Shown here piece by piece: positions 42,388 through 52,016 of a stretch of DNA of 64,000 nucleotides. Both the position numbers and the translations under genes were made by a program. Each line of letters starts with the position of its first letter. Position 1 is the first letter of the stretch. The notes under the pieces are model-generated. The model saw nothing but the letters and a program-made list of their open reading frames with translations. It ran no database searches and was not told the origin of the DNA. The stretch is taken from positions 1 to 64,000 of the forward strand of contig CP087216.1 in NCBI GenBank assembly GCA_020912385.1, in the 5' to 3' direction. Source of the DNA: Neofusicoccum parvum. Its lineage: Eukaryota; Ascomycota; Dothideomycetes; Botryosphaeriales; Botryosphaeriaceae.

Positions 42388-43912
42388 TTATTCGATCGTC
42401 TGCTTATACCCCGATTTGATAAGACGCTCAGCCTCAGGATTCAAAAGAGTAAGCGGCTGTGGACCCGTCAGTTTCGTGGCCAGCCACTTAATAAGGCCCA
42501 AGCAGTGAATGGTGTGCTGCAAGTAAAAATCATTGATGTTGCTCTTCCCAATCTCAATCGCGTCCGCCAGAAAATCAGCACAGTGATACTGATGCTGCCC
42601 CTCGAGTGCGTACCCGTACCCAACCTCGTTCCCTCCCTCGGGCAGCCCGGGCATGTACATTGTCGGCGTGAAGCCCAGCTCTGCCGCGGACTTTGGCGTG
42701 CGCCCGGTGACGTAGAGGTAATTGTTCAGAACGCTGACGCGGTCAGCATCGCTGTCGGCAGCCTGGTACCGCTCCGTGAGGACGGCCGGCACGTGCCAGC
42801 GGTCCACGACGTCAGAGCGGAGATGTAAGGGGAAGAGGAAGAACTCCTTACCGCTCTCGGACGTCTCGCGCAGGGACGAGCGCCGCATGTTGCCGAACGC
42901 CTTCTTGCGCAGTGCGTCCATCTTGGCCTCCGACTTCGCCACAAAGCCGCTGTCGGCGGAGCGCTTGTCAAGTCCCTCAGCGGCAGAGGCAGCGGAGTCC
43001 CTATACCACGGCGGGTCGGCGATTTCGGCGCGCTTTTCGTTGGATTCGATGCTCTCGGCGACCGAGGCAGCAGAATCGCGGTACCACGGAGGGTCGGCAA
43101 TGACGGCGCGCTTCTCCTTGTCATCGATACCTTCTGCCACGGCAGCCGCGGAGTCACGGTACCACGGAGGGTCAGCAATGACAGCGCGTTTCCTCTTGTC
43201 ATCAAGCCCCTCAGACACCGATGCTGCAGAGTCGCGGTACCACGGCGGGTCAGCGATCTCCGCACGCTTCTCAGCGTCTAAACCCTCCGAGACAGAGGCG
43301 GCGGAGTCACGGTACCACGGTGGGTCGGCGATGACCGACCGCTTCTCTGCATCGAGACCTTCAGAAGCCGAAGCAGCAGAGTCACGGTACCACGGCGGGT
43401 CCGCAATCGTCGCACGCTTCTCTGCGTCTGCGAGCCCTTCGGAGACGGACGCGGCCGAGTCGCGGTACCACGGCGGATCAGCGATCTCGGCACGCTTCTC
43501 CGCATCAAGCCCCTCGGAAACCGATGCAGCGGAGTCTCGGTACCATGGCGGATCGGCGATGGTGGAGCGCTTCTCCTTGCTGTCAAGACCCTCCGCAACA
43601 GAGGCGGCCGAATCACGGTACCATGGAGGATCCGCGATCGTGCCGCGCTTCTCCTTGTCCGCCTCGATTCCCTCAGAAACAGAGGCAGCAGAGTCGCGGT
43701 ACCAAGGCGGATCTGCAACGGTAGAGCGCTTGTCTTTGTCGAGACCCTCCGCAACGGAAGCGGCGGAATCGCGGTACCACGGAGGGTCGGCGATAACTTC
43801 GTCACAGGTCAGTATGAGGAACGGGGTCGGCTGTGTGGCGATTGGAAGACATACCAGCAGGCAGTGCCAGAGCATTCACTGCGTACAGCGAAAGAACGAA
43901 TGTTGTCCGCAT
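42388..43912 (-). CDS. Kex2-repeat RiPP precursor fused to an HxxHC (UstYa-like) domain
   Basis: Two exons, 43912-43855 and 43796-42388, joined across a 58-nt intron (GTATGT donor, TACTGAC branch, GAAG acceptor). Product 488 residues. Exon 1 encodes a signal peptide (MRTTFVLSL..., ending near ALALPA); without splicing the repeats have no secretion signal. Eleven repeats of about 25 residues follow, each with the invariant core ADPPWYRDSAA, then an acidic spacer such as SVSEGLDAE and a Lys-Arg pair for Kex2-type cleavage. After the array (to about 42962) comes a 190-residue C-terminal domain with HQYHC (42594-42580) and HTIHC (42516-42502), 21 residues apart, the paired HxxHC signature of UstYa/DUF3328 oxidases. 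Dikaritin pathways (ustiloxin, phomopsin, asperipin) use Kex2-repeat precursors and separate UstYa proteins that cross-link Tyr/Trp-type side chains. Here both appear in one chain. The Trp-Tyr pair is the obvious modification target. The domain assignment is inference from motifs. The frame is intact. Confidence 0.85.
42962..43796 (-). repeat. Eleven-unit tandem coding repeat
   Basis: Imperfect repeats of about 75 bp, one per predicted core peptide. The DNA varies at third positions and in the spacers, while ADPPWYRDSAA is unchanged in all 11 units. This pattern indicates selection on the peptide rather than recent duplication alone. Confidence 0.92.
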
Positions 43913-44791
43913 AATGGATTCAATGGCAAGAACCTTGACGAAAAAATGTGATTGCGAGAAATGAGCTCCTTTATTAAGCGTGTAGAGCTCAAGTAAGGGT
44001 TGCTTGGTCTGCCCATAAGTCCGCTGCCAGTAAGTTTTATATATTCCTGTCTATGGTGGCAGCCGACACTGAAATCACATCATTTCTGGAATTGCATCTG
44101 TTCAAACCTGTTCTTGCGCTATCGACGTCGGCAAGAGAAAGTCTGGTCCCGATAGTATGTCATTTCTGAAATGGGTAGGTGGAGGATTCTTTGCCCCACA
44201 CGCAGTGCATCTTGTATCGGGCACATCCTGAGGTAGGGACGGTGTACACGTTCCGTTCGTATCTGCATGCTTTCACACGCTTATCGGCAGTCTTGATTCA
44301 GGCTCATATGGCACTATGAGCTGTAAATGCTGTGATAGGTATAGCAGCAGAGGATCTTCGTTTACCAACAGTGAGGAAGCTGTTGGACCCAGCAAGGGTG
44401 TGAACGCAATCGGCATAGATGAGCAAATCGCTATCGATTAATTATTGAGGAATAGTTTCCTGGAATGTGACTTCTTTGCAGAGGGTAAGACCTCTTAACG
44501 TGGTTTCTGGGAGGATCCCCATCCTAATACTAGCTCGAGGCTAAAATATTACTGCATATTTCCGCAGGTGGAACGACTCGTCTGAGCGCAACTCAACCCG
44601 TATCATGCAGAATATGTAGGATGAGAAATATTCCCCGCAGATCTACATATATCACTGGTTTCTTTAGGAAACTACTGGCGAATGAAAAAAAAAAAAAAAA
44701 CAAGGAAACTCAAAGTTCATTTCCTCATTCTTTGAAGCTCTAGCTGCCGTATTGAACATGACAAAGAACGTAGGGCCCCCAAAGGTAGGGT
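43913..44791. other. Upstream region of the RiPP-like gene
   Basis: About 880 bp between the RiPP-like gene start and the 3' end of the UstYa gene, both on the minus strand. It presumably holds the promoter. A poly-A run lies at 44684-44700. No gene is seen. Confidence 0.5.
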
Positions 44792-45838
44792 TTACACCTC
44801 CGAAGCATGCTGATCCTCCCACGTCACTATGGAATCAAAGTTTCGGCACTTGTGCTTCGTGCTCATGTCTGGAACCAGCTCTTTGGAATTCTCGGGATCT
44901 CTAGTTAGCAGGACTGGCGTGACATCACTGTTACACATCAAGGTAACACGTAGAATTTCCACGCAGTCCTCTAAGGGCAAAGTCAAACACTCGATCCCTG
45001 AATTTCTCAGACGGGGTGACTTACCAACGTGCTTCTGAACGGCATCCGGAGTGCCGTGAAATGCCTCTGGTAGCTCACCCATGCTTTCCAAGAACTCGTG
45101 GGTGTAGATCCAGCGGCGTAATGTTGACTTGGATTTGGGTGGATATCAGTCAAAGAAAACCGTTCAAGCAACAAACCGTATCAACTTACAAGACAATGTA
45201 GCTGTTGGTGCATCTCCAGCTGGATAGCAAGACCACCTTTTTTTGTATGAATCCACGAGTCATCATGGGTCTTGTTCAAACGTGACAGTTCTTCTACTGG
45301 CATGTCTATGACACGTTCTGGCTTGTGTATAAGCATAAAACTTCGACTTTCGACCTCAAGAAACTTACGTTTCTCAAGTGCATCCCATGCCTTCTCGCGT
45401 TCGTATGTCGGAGGTCCTCGGTAGACGGAGTCTGTGGTATCGCCGATGTCGAGAGTAGTCCACCGGTAATCGACAACGCTGGCATCGATGACGGGTGCTG
45501 TAAAGTGAATCAGTGTTGTAGAAGGTTAGCAGACCGGAAGCAGACTTACAATCAGCAAACAGGTGTTGTGTGCATTGCTCGTCATCAACGTAGCACCTTG
45601 GGCACTGGCTCCTTGCTGAATATCTCGCAGCAACGCCGATTGCAGCGACTGATAGTAGAAAGAGTATGGCGTTGAGGGCAAGCAGTATCACCGTCCCCCG
45701 CGAAACATTTGCCCTTTTGAGCTTCCAAAGTGGCTCGAAACGATCAAGCTCGAGCTTCTCCTCTTCGCTTGCCATGTCTTCTACTTGCTCGCCCTCCTCA
45801 CGGGGAATGGAGGTGTACTGTAGCTGTGAGTTGTTCAT
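44792..45838 (-). CDS. UstYa-family (DUF3328) membrane protein
   Basis: Five exons: 45838-45550, 45497-45369, 45317-45190, 45127-45025 and 44970-44792. All introns are 51-62 nt with GTAAGT donors, and phases match throughout, giving 275 residues. One transmembrane helix (about residues 47-70, VILLALNAILFLLSVAAIGVAA) follows a short acidic cytosolic N-terminus. The lumenal part has SPVIDASVVDYRW, YRGPPTYEREKAWDAL, then MHQQLHCLSTLRRWIY, HVEDCVEILRVTLMCNSDVTP and the end motif HKCRNFDSIVTWEDQH, all in the family order. The family catalyses oxidative cyclisation in RiPP and other peptide pathways. Oddly, both HxxHC motifs deviate (QQLHC and HVEDC), so catalysis or metal binding may differ. It lies next to the repeat precursor, same strand, about 880 bp upstream. 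Confidence 0.88.
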
Positions 45839-46691
45839 AGTGGCCGACAGGTGGAGGATGCAAAGATTTGATCGGATGGTGGTAGCATCAGAACGGGCAC
45901 TTTTCCACCGGAAGATGCGGCATCACTCAAGTCCCCGAGGCGGAGACCACTGTTTCCACTCCGTCAAATCTTGCCTCGGTTACGTGGCGATGCTAATGAT
46001 AGGCTTTTGTGATTCAATGCAGTCAAAGGTGGGCCGTCCTGAGGCCGTTAAAATTACAAAGTTGGAAGGTTGTACGAATAAACTAACGATAAGCAATGCC
46101 CCCACACATGCATCTTAGATCCTCCCGCCAGCCCGCCACTGGCTTTATCCAAGATCGTAATGATAGGCAACGCCACAGACGTGATGAACAGGGCGGCAGA
46201 CCGTACACAGCAACACACTGTGCTGAGTTAGAGTTTGTGTGATGAATCCTACAATCACGCCTCCGCCCTTGCACCGGAAGTGGCGGTGGGTGGAATCCCG
46301 TACTTGACGCACATTGAATCCTCCAACACATCTGGAGTCCAGGGGCAGGCATCGCCTTGCCCAATCTGGAGCGGGGCTATTGACCCCGCCCCCGCATAAA
46401 AGCTACGATGGTCGACTGCCAACCCAGCCCCCACATCGAAGTCACGATAGAGGATTGCCATCCTTGTACACACACCACAGCGAAGGATTATCGCGACTTG
46501 GTGATGCATGTACATGTTGCATTGGAGTAAAATCCCGCAGGAAAACTTGCATCATCGCGTTCGGGATTGCCGAGGGCGAACTCCAGGCATCGGCGTTGGG
46601 ATGACGGCATGGCAGTCGCGAAGTGACCCAAGACTTAAAGCCCACGACTTCATCGTATTGCCATTGCCGGCTCTTTCTTCGCAAGAAAGTC
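45839..46691. other. Divergent promoter region
   Basis: 853 bp between two divergently transcribed HxxHC-type genes. It could serve as a shared promoter. I do not recognise specific sites in it. Confidence 0.45.
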
Positions 46692-47459
46692 ATGGCATCT
46701 CTCTTGAAAGACAGCTTTTCAATCTTCAACAAGGAAGGCTCGGTTCCCAGATCCGAGTACCTTCTCCCGCACGATGCGTCCTCGGAGACGGACGAGATCG
46801 ACCATGAGAGATTCCCCTCGTCCAAGCATCGAAGGGCATCTTCTCGCTCAAGCTTCATCCTCTCTCTGCTCCTAAAACTCCTCGTAATCTTCCTAGCCGT
46901 CTGGGGCATCGTCGACATCGTCATGAGCCTCTGGACCACAACGCACAGCAACAACGCACCTCAGTACCCTTCCTCCAGCAGGAACGGGGACCAGCAGCAG
47001 GATCAAGAAGACCGCCCATCCTGTGCGTGCGGCAACTCCATCGCCGAAGCCAAGACCCTGCACCACTGCACATACGACACCATCGCGGCCGCCTGGCTGC
47101 CTCCGCACTGCCGCGACGACGAGCTAGCCGCAGAGTTCGACACCGTGGGCCCGGAGCCCAACGGGTCGTGGCCGTATTACACCGACTGGGACAAGAACGG
47201 CAGACTGACGATCGAGGAGGTCGCCGCACTGGCGGACGTTGGAGGTCACTTCTTCACGACGCATGAATGGCACATTGCGCACTGCACGTACAGCTGGCTG
47301 AAGCAGGTGCGGGCGCAGGAGAGAGGGACAGTTATTGAGAAGAGGTCGACGACGGAGGGGCATACGAAGCACTGCGGGATGATGGCGTTGAAGCGGGATG
47401 CGTTGGACGAGGTGGTGACGGGGAGCGGGGTCGCGTTGAATGCAGACGTGCTGCATTAA
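46692..47459 (+). CDS. Single-pass membrane protein with two HxxHC motifs
   Basis: 255 residues, single exon, starting at MASLLKDSFSIF; the frame extends further upstream but the extra residues look non-coding. A basic serine-rich N-terminus leads into one transmembrane helix (about residues 56-78, SFILSLLLKLLVIFLAVWGIV). The lumenal part reads CACGNSIAEAKTLHHCTYD, AAAWLPPHCRDDELAAEFD, WPYYTDWDKNG, then HEWHIAHCTYSWLKQ and TEGHTKHCGMMAL. HIAHC and HTKHC repeat the paired HxxHC signature of UstYa-type oxidases, although the surrounding sequence belongs to a different subfamily. With the two neighbours this makes three HxxHC proteins in 5 kb. A role in modifying the repeat peptide is inferred from position only. 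Confidence 0.75.
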   Translation: MASLLKDSFSIFNKEGSVPRSEYLLPHDASSETDEIDHERFPSSKHRRASSRSSFILSLLLKLLVIFLAVWGIVDIVMSLWTTTHSNNAPQYPSSSRNGDQQQDQEDRPSCACGNSIAEAKTLHHCTYDTIAAAWLPPHCRDDELAAEFDTVGPEPNGSWPYYTDWDKNGRLTIEEVAALADVGGHFFTTHEWHIAHCTYSWLKQVRAQERGTVIEKRSTTEGHTKHCGMMALKRDALDEVVTGSGVALNADVLH

Positions 47460-47660
47460 ATAACGAGGATCAACTTAACTCTACATGATGCATATGGTAG
47501 CGCCACTCGCGCATACTTAAAAGTGAATTGGTGCCGGTCAAAAGTGTGGAGGCATTTCTTCCTCTCTCTTTCCATATCGCTGCCTGTCTTCTCTCCACTC
47601 CGCTGGTAAGCCGCTGCGCCAGCCCAAGACTTGTTGTACTGTGGGAAAGCCGTTCCACCG

Positions 47661-48708
47661 CTATTCTTTCAGCGGTCTGTCTGCATTGATCTCGCTTAGT
47701 ATGGCGCCAGCACCAGCCTGGATCATCCTGTCAGCAAGCCTGCGGCCGAGCGCGTCTGCTGCCTCCTCAGTCCGCAATTCTCCATCAACGGCGTCCTCAA
47801 CGCTCCGCAAACCATCGAGACTAACGACAACCGCCTTCATGCGCAGCTTGGAGCCCTCCTGCTCACCCAACCATTCGGTCTCAACACCAATAGGCACGGT
47901 GCAGCCACCCTCAAGAGTGCGCAACAAGCTTCTCTCTGCCAAACATGCCAGCGTCGTCTTCTCATCCACCAGCGGCGCCAGCAGCTCCAGCGTCTTCGCA
48001 TCTCCCTTCCTCACCTCAAGGCCCAAAGCTCCCTGGCCAACTGCATGCAGGATTCCACCGTCCCGCGACCCCAGGTACTGCGTGATGCGATCCCCGAACC
48101 CGACGCGCAGCAGGCCCGCGGCCGACACGACCATGCACGCGTACTCGCCGTCGGCCGCGTCGACCTTGGCCAGCCGCGTCTCGACGTTGCCGCGCAGGTT
48201 GGCGAAGCGCAGGCGGGGGTGCAGCCGGCGCAGCTGCGCGGACCGGCGCACCGAGGAAGTGCCCACGACGGCGCCGGCGGGGAGCGAGTCCAGGCTGGTG
48301 TACGGCAGGCCGGCCTTGACGACCAGCGCGTCGCGCGGATCGTCCCGCGCGAGGATTGCGCCCAGCTGGCAGGAGGGCGGGAGCCGGGTGGGCATGTCTG
48401 AGGTGAGATCAGCAGGGCGGATGGGATGGGGGCGGTGATGGCCACGCACCCTTGAGGCAGTGCACCACGACGTCCAGCTTGCCGGAATCGAGGAGCTCCT
48501 CCAGCTCGGCCGTCCAGAGGCTCTTGGCGCCGAAGCTGTAGAGCGCGGTCGACTTGTCCTTGTCGCCGAGCGTGCGCAGCGCGCTGATTTCGAAGTCTCG
48601 GCCCGGTGCCGTCTGCTGCAGGCGATCGCGCACGCCTTCGGCCTGGACCATGGCGAGAATGGAGCGCCGTGTGCCGATGCGCACCGGCGGTGGGACTGAG
48701 GCCGACAT
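47661..48708 (-). CDS. HEM3: Porphobilinogen deaminase (hydroxymethylbilane synthase)
   Basis: Two exons, 48708-48450 and 48397-47661, with a 52-nt intron (GTGCGT...CTCAG) inside the conserved H-x-L-K-D-M-P-T block; 331 residues, normal for the family. It joins four porphobilinogens to hydroxymethylbilane, the third step of heme synthesis, in the cytosol. Motifs: VRIGTRRSILAMVQAE, LRTLGDKDKS, GTSSVRRSAQL, LRGNVETRLAKVD, ITQYLGSRDGGILHAVGQGALGLEVR, and LEGGCTVPIGVET with the cysteine that carries the dipyrromethane cofactor. Catalytic features look intact. Its subtelomeric site beside a candidate peptide cluster is unusual for a housekeeping gene; it may be a second copy. Its 3' end converges with the HxxHC gene at 46692. 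Confidence 0.93.
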
Positions 48709-50451
48709 GACTGCCACCCGGTTTTCACGGTTCAAGAGGACGGTGGTGTGGAGCGACGGGATGCTCTTGACTTCGGCGGACGGGCGCGCGTCGACAGTTA
48801 TGCACAGCTGGCGGCGGTGTCCGAAAGAGAGCTGCCCCGTCACCGCGAGAAAAGCGCGGGAGAAAAATGGGTCGTTGGGGGCGCCACAGAGCAAAACCGC
48901 GTCCTCGAATCCTTTGCTTCGGTAAATTCGGAAACACACCGAGCAGCGGGCTGGCAGGGTGGGGACCTGAAAGCATGGCCATACAAGAGCATCCCGAACG
49001 CGGCATTATTGGCATGAACGTAGAGCAGTCGCATCGCATGGACGGCGACGTGCGTGCAGGTGCTTGACAGCTGAGTGTTGATCAGGCATTTGATAAACCG
49101 CAAGTTCAACGCCCGACGATCCGCAGACCGACTCATTCGGCATGTTCGAGGCATACCACTTCAACACACAGCTTCTAGATTCGCGTACCTCATAAATTGC
49201 TCAGATAAACCCTGCAGTTCTATCTTTTCATGTCTCTACGTGTTCCTGCGGTTGACTTCTTCACGCTGGCAGATTGTAACAACTACTACTACTAGCCTAC
49301 ATCTTCCCCAAGTTCATTCGCACGACAAATTGATAGAGCTTGTTGACTCCGGGAATCTACATAGTGGTGTGATCTATCTTGGGAGATCTTCAGCCACGCT
49401 TTGTTCATCTCTTTTCAGCGCAGTATCGACCGAGAGTCGCGCGTTACGTGGTGGCCAAGCAACTTGATCGACGTGCATATCGACGCCGAGAGATTGCAAA
49501 TGCTTAGTTTATCAAGACCACCAACTGCAGCTGGTCTGAGAACGCCACCGTCATCACCCACTTCCAGCATACCCGCACAACCACTTCACCCGCCCGCAGA
49601 TCCCTGTAACCGTGCTGACTCAACGCCGCCCGAGCGATACAGTTGTTGCGGGTTCGAGCCAGCAGTGCGTGCGTCTGCCTCGCGTTGACGGTACCTGGTA
49701 CTTCCAGTTTACTTGTGGCTTATCGCTGAGTACTTCTCTCCGGAAGCTCGTTACACTTCCACCATATAAGAAGGCGAGTCTCAATCTTTCCGGCTGGTTT
49801 CACAGCTCTCATAAAGTGCTTCCCTGGTGGGATCCATTCGTTTGCTGTTCTACTCCCTGCCGAGCGAGGCGTCACTGGCAGAGAAACAAACGGCTAACCG
49901 CTCATACTTTTAGGAGAGACCAGTAATGCGGTGCCTTCACGTGCTCTTCAAGACCAATAGTGAAACGTTCAGACTAGCGCTTTTGCAAGTCAAATCATTG
50001 TTGATGTTCCCTTAGGTGCATGCATATCCGCTGCCATCTACCGGCACTTTCACCTCTACTCCCCAGCTGTCACCCCTGGCGACCTCTGATTGGTTCAATG
50101 ACTGGCCGCCCTGGACGATGTCAAAGAAAGTGGTGGATAAAGTAAGCTCGGAACATGACCGGCGACAGGATGTGTTCGGTATCGAGGTACGGTGTTTCCA
50201 CGGGTAAGCAACCAAATATGGTTGTTCTACGGTGATTTTGCCGTGGCTATTTCGAATCCTTCAATCCTTCAATCCTTCTCGCTAGGCCTTGCCATTGTCA
50301 AATTCGCCGCCACGTCAGTGATTTTCTGTCAGCAGATAAGCGATTGGACGTCGTAATAAGCCGGAACTTGACAGAAGTATATATCATGGGAACTTCTTTT
50401 TCAAAAAGTGAAAGCTGTGCATTCCAAAGTTGTTTCTTTTTCGTCTTCGAG
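48709..50451. other. Divergent intergenic region, 1.7 kb
   Basis: It lies between HEM3 (minus) and the acyltransferase (plus). Small open frames at 49075-49926 show no recognisable motifs, no coherent intron structure and no family resemblance. I see nothing else in it. Confidence 0.45.
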
Positions 50452-51678
50452 ATGTCTTCCTGGACCCCACCCAGCGGCAGCGCGCTGGCCTTTGTCGCGG
50501 CGGAACTCACCTCCCTCGCCATCTTTCTCACCGTCGTTCTGTTTGTACCGGCTCGGGCTACCCTCATTCGCGCTGCCAGTGCGTGCGCGTTAACGGCCTT
50601 GTGGTACGCAATCGACGAAGCACTGCTCTCAACGTTCAGTGACGACCCCGGTTCGCGTGCGTTGATTGGGCCTGCCATCTTCCTTCAGCACATGAGCGCA
50701 TGCGAGTTGATCTTTTTCTCGAGAGTGGACTCAGCCGCCTTTTCTGGCCCCGATGTATTGCCCCCGTCTACCGCAGGTGGGATCGTGCAAGCCCTGGCCT
50801 TGCTCTGTAACATGCGCCGTGCTGGAACGAAATGGCAGGTGAAAAATCTCGCGCCCACCCCGGATTCTGAGTTGGGCCGGACTCGTTTCGTACTAAGCCG
50901 GATGACCAAATTGCTCCTTGTTTATCTTCTCTTGGACCTCATTTCCTCTTTGCCGCCTCCTGATCCTAAGATGATGTCATCCGGGAAAGACACGCTTTTC
51001 CATCTCAGCTCGCTGTCAACAGAGGACTTGACCTTTCGAGCCTTCCGGTCTACTGCATTCTGGACCACCCTATTTTGTGCGCTTACGATCCAGTCGGCCG
51101 TCGTTTCAAGCCTCTTCGTTCTCACGGGATTGAGCCTACCAGAGCATGCACCGCCGCCTTTGGGCTCCTTCGCAGATGCATGCACCCTCCGCGGCTTTTG
51201 GGGGTAAGCTACAAGCAACAACTTAGGCCATTATCTTATACTAACGCCGTGTCTCAGATCATTTTGGCACCAGTTTCTTCGAAACGGTCTAACTGGGTAC
51301 TCCGATTACATTGCCGACTCGGTGCTCGGGCTCCAGCGTGGAACCAAGCTATCTCGGTACACACGCCTCTTCTTCATTTTCGCTATATCCGGATGGTACC
51401 ACCGCGTCGCAGATGTTGTGGTTGGTATCCCAACAACCGAGACGGGCTCCATGAAGTTTTTCCTCGTACAGCCGTTTGGGATCATGCTGGAGGACTGTGT
51501 GAGGGCCCTTTTGGTATCAAGAGTCAGCAATGCTCGAGCTCGACAGGCCATTGGTTACCTTTGGGTGTTTTTGTTCTTGGCATGGTCTACTCCCGCCTGG
51601 TTTTACCCCACCGCCAAGTTTGGGCCCAAGCCGGATGGGATGTTGCCGGTCCGCATTCAACACTTTGTAAAATTCTGA
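50452..51678 (+). CDS. MBOAT/wax-synthase-like membrane acyltransferase
   Basis: Two exons, 50452-51203 and 51258-51678, with a 54-nt intron (GTAAGC donor, CTAAC branch, CTCAG acceptor); 390 residues. The start at MSSWTPPSG is preferred over an upstream in-frame ATG because the membrane segments begin right after it. Several hydrophobic helices are seen. The signature ADACTLRGFWG, then SFWHQFLRNG, spans the splice junction and matches the FWgrxWHQ block of fungal long-chain-alcohol O-acyltransferase-like proteins (MBOAT_2), with the active-site His. Relatives acylate alcohols of secondary metabolites such as terpenoids and polyketides. The substrate is unknown, and so is any role in the neighbouring peptide cluster. 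Confidence 0.82.
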
Positions 51679-52016
51679 CTGGGAAATTCAGCCAACGTGT
51701 AGCACTCTGCACGCTACGTGTCCTTTTCATGTTCGGTAGTCAAAGGTTGCTGATAGCCAAGCCAAGCACAATCGAACAGTACTATGCAGCAGTTTCCCTG
51801 AATCTTTTCAAAGCACCAAGCCATATTGTAAACGCGCAACGAAAGTATGATAGCGCTCCCTCCCAAGAAGTTAGACGATAAACAATATCATTTTCCTGTA
51901 CTCTTTAAACGCTCAACATATCCTATTATTACGACAAAATTGGAAGTCGAGCTATAACATGCCAAGGACATTGAAACCCCAAACTGGTAACCGGAAAACT
52001 GCTACGGACTATTTGG
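51679..52016. other. Convergent intergenic region
   Basis: The 3' flanks of the acyltransferase and the amidohydrolase. No gene is seen. Confidence 0.5.

Noticed and set aside
42962..43796. Regular direct repeats resembling a CRISPR array
   Set aside because: The repeats are coding, about 75 bp, with no unique spacers, and the genome is eukaryotic.
42722..43951. 409-codon plus-strand frame opposite the RiPP-like repeats
   Set aside because: It mirrors the tandem repeats on the other strand, has no signal or domain, and the minus strand has signal peptide, intron and motifs.
49648..49665. GGTTCGAGCC resembling a tRNA T-arm
   Set aside because: The flanking bases do not form a T-stem and no other tRNA arms are found nearby.
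49075..49926. Possible small gene between HEM3 and the acyltransferase
   Set aside because: Overlapping short frames without motifs or consistent introns.
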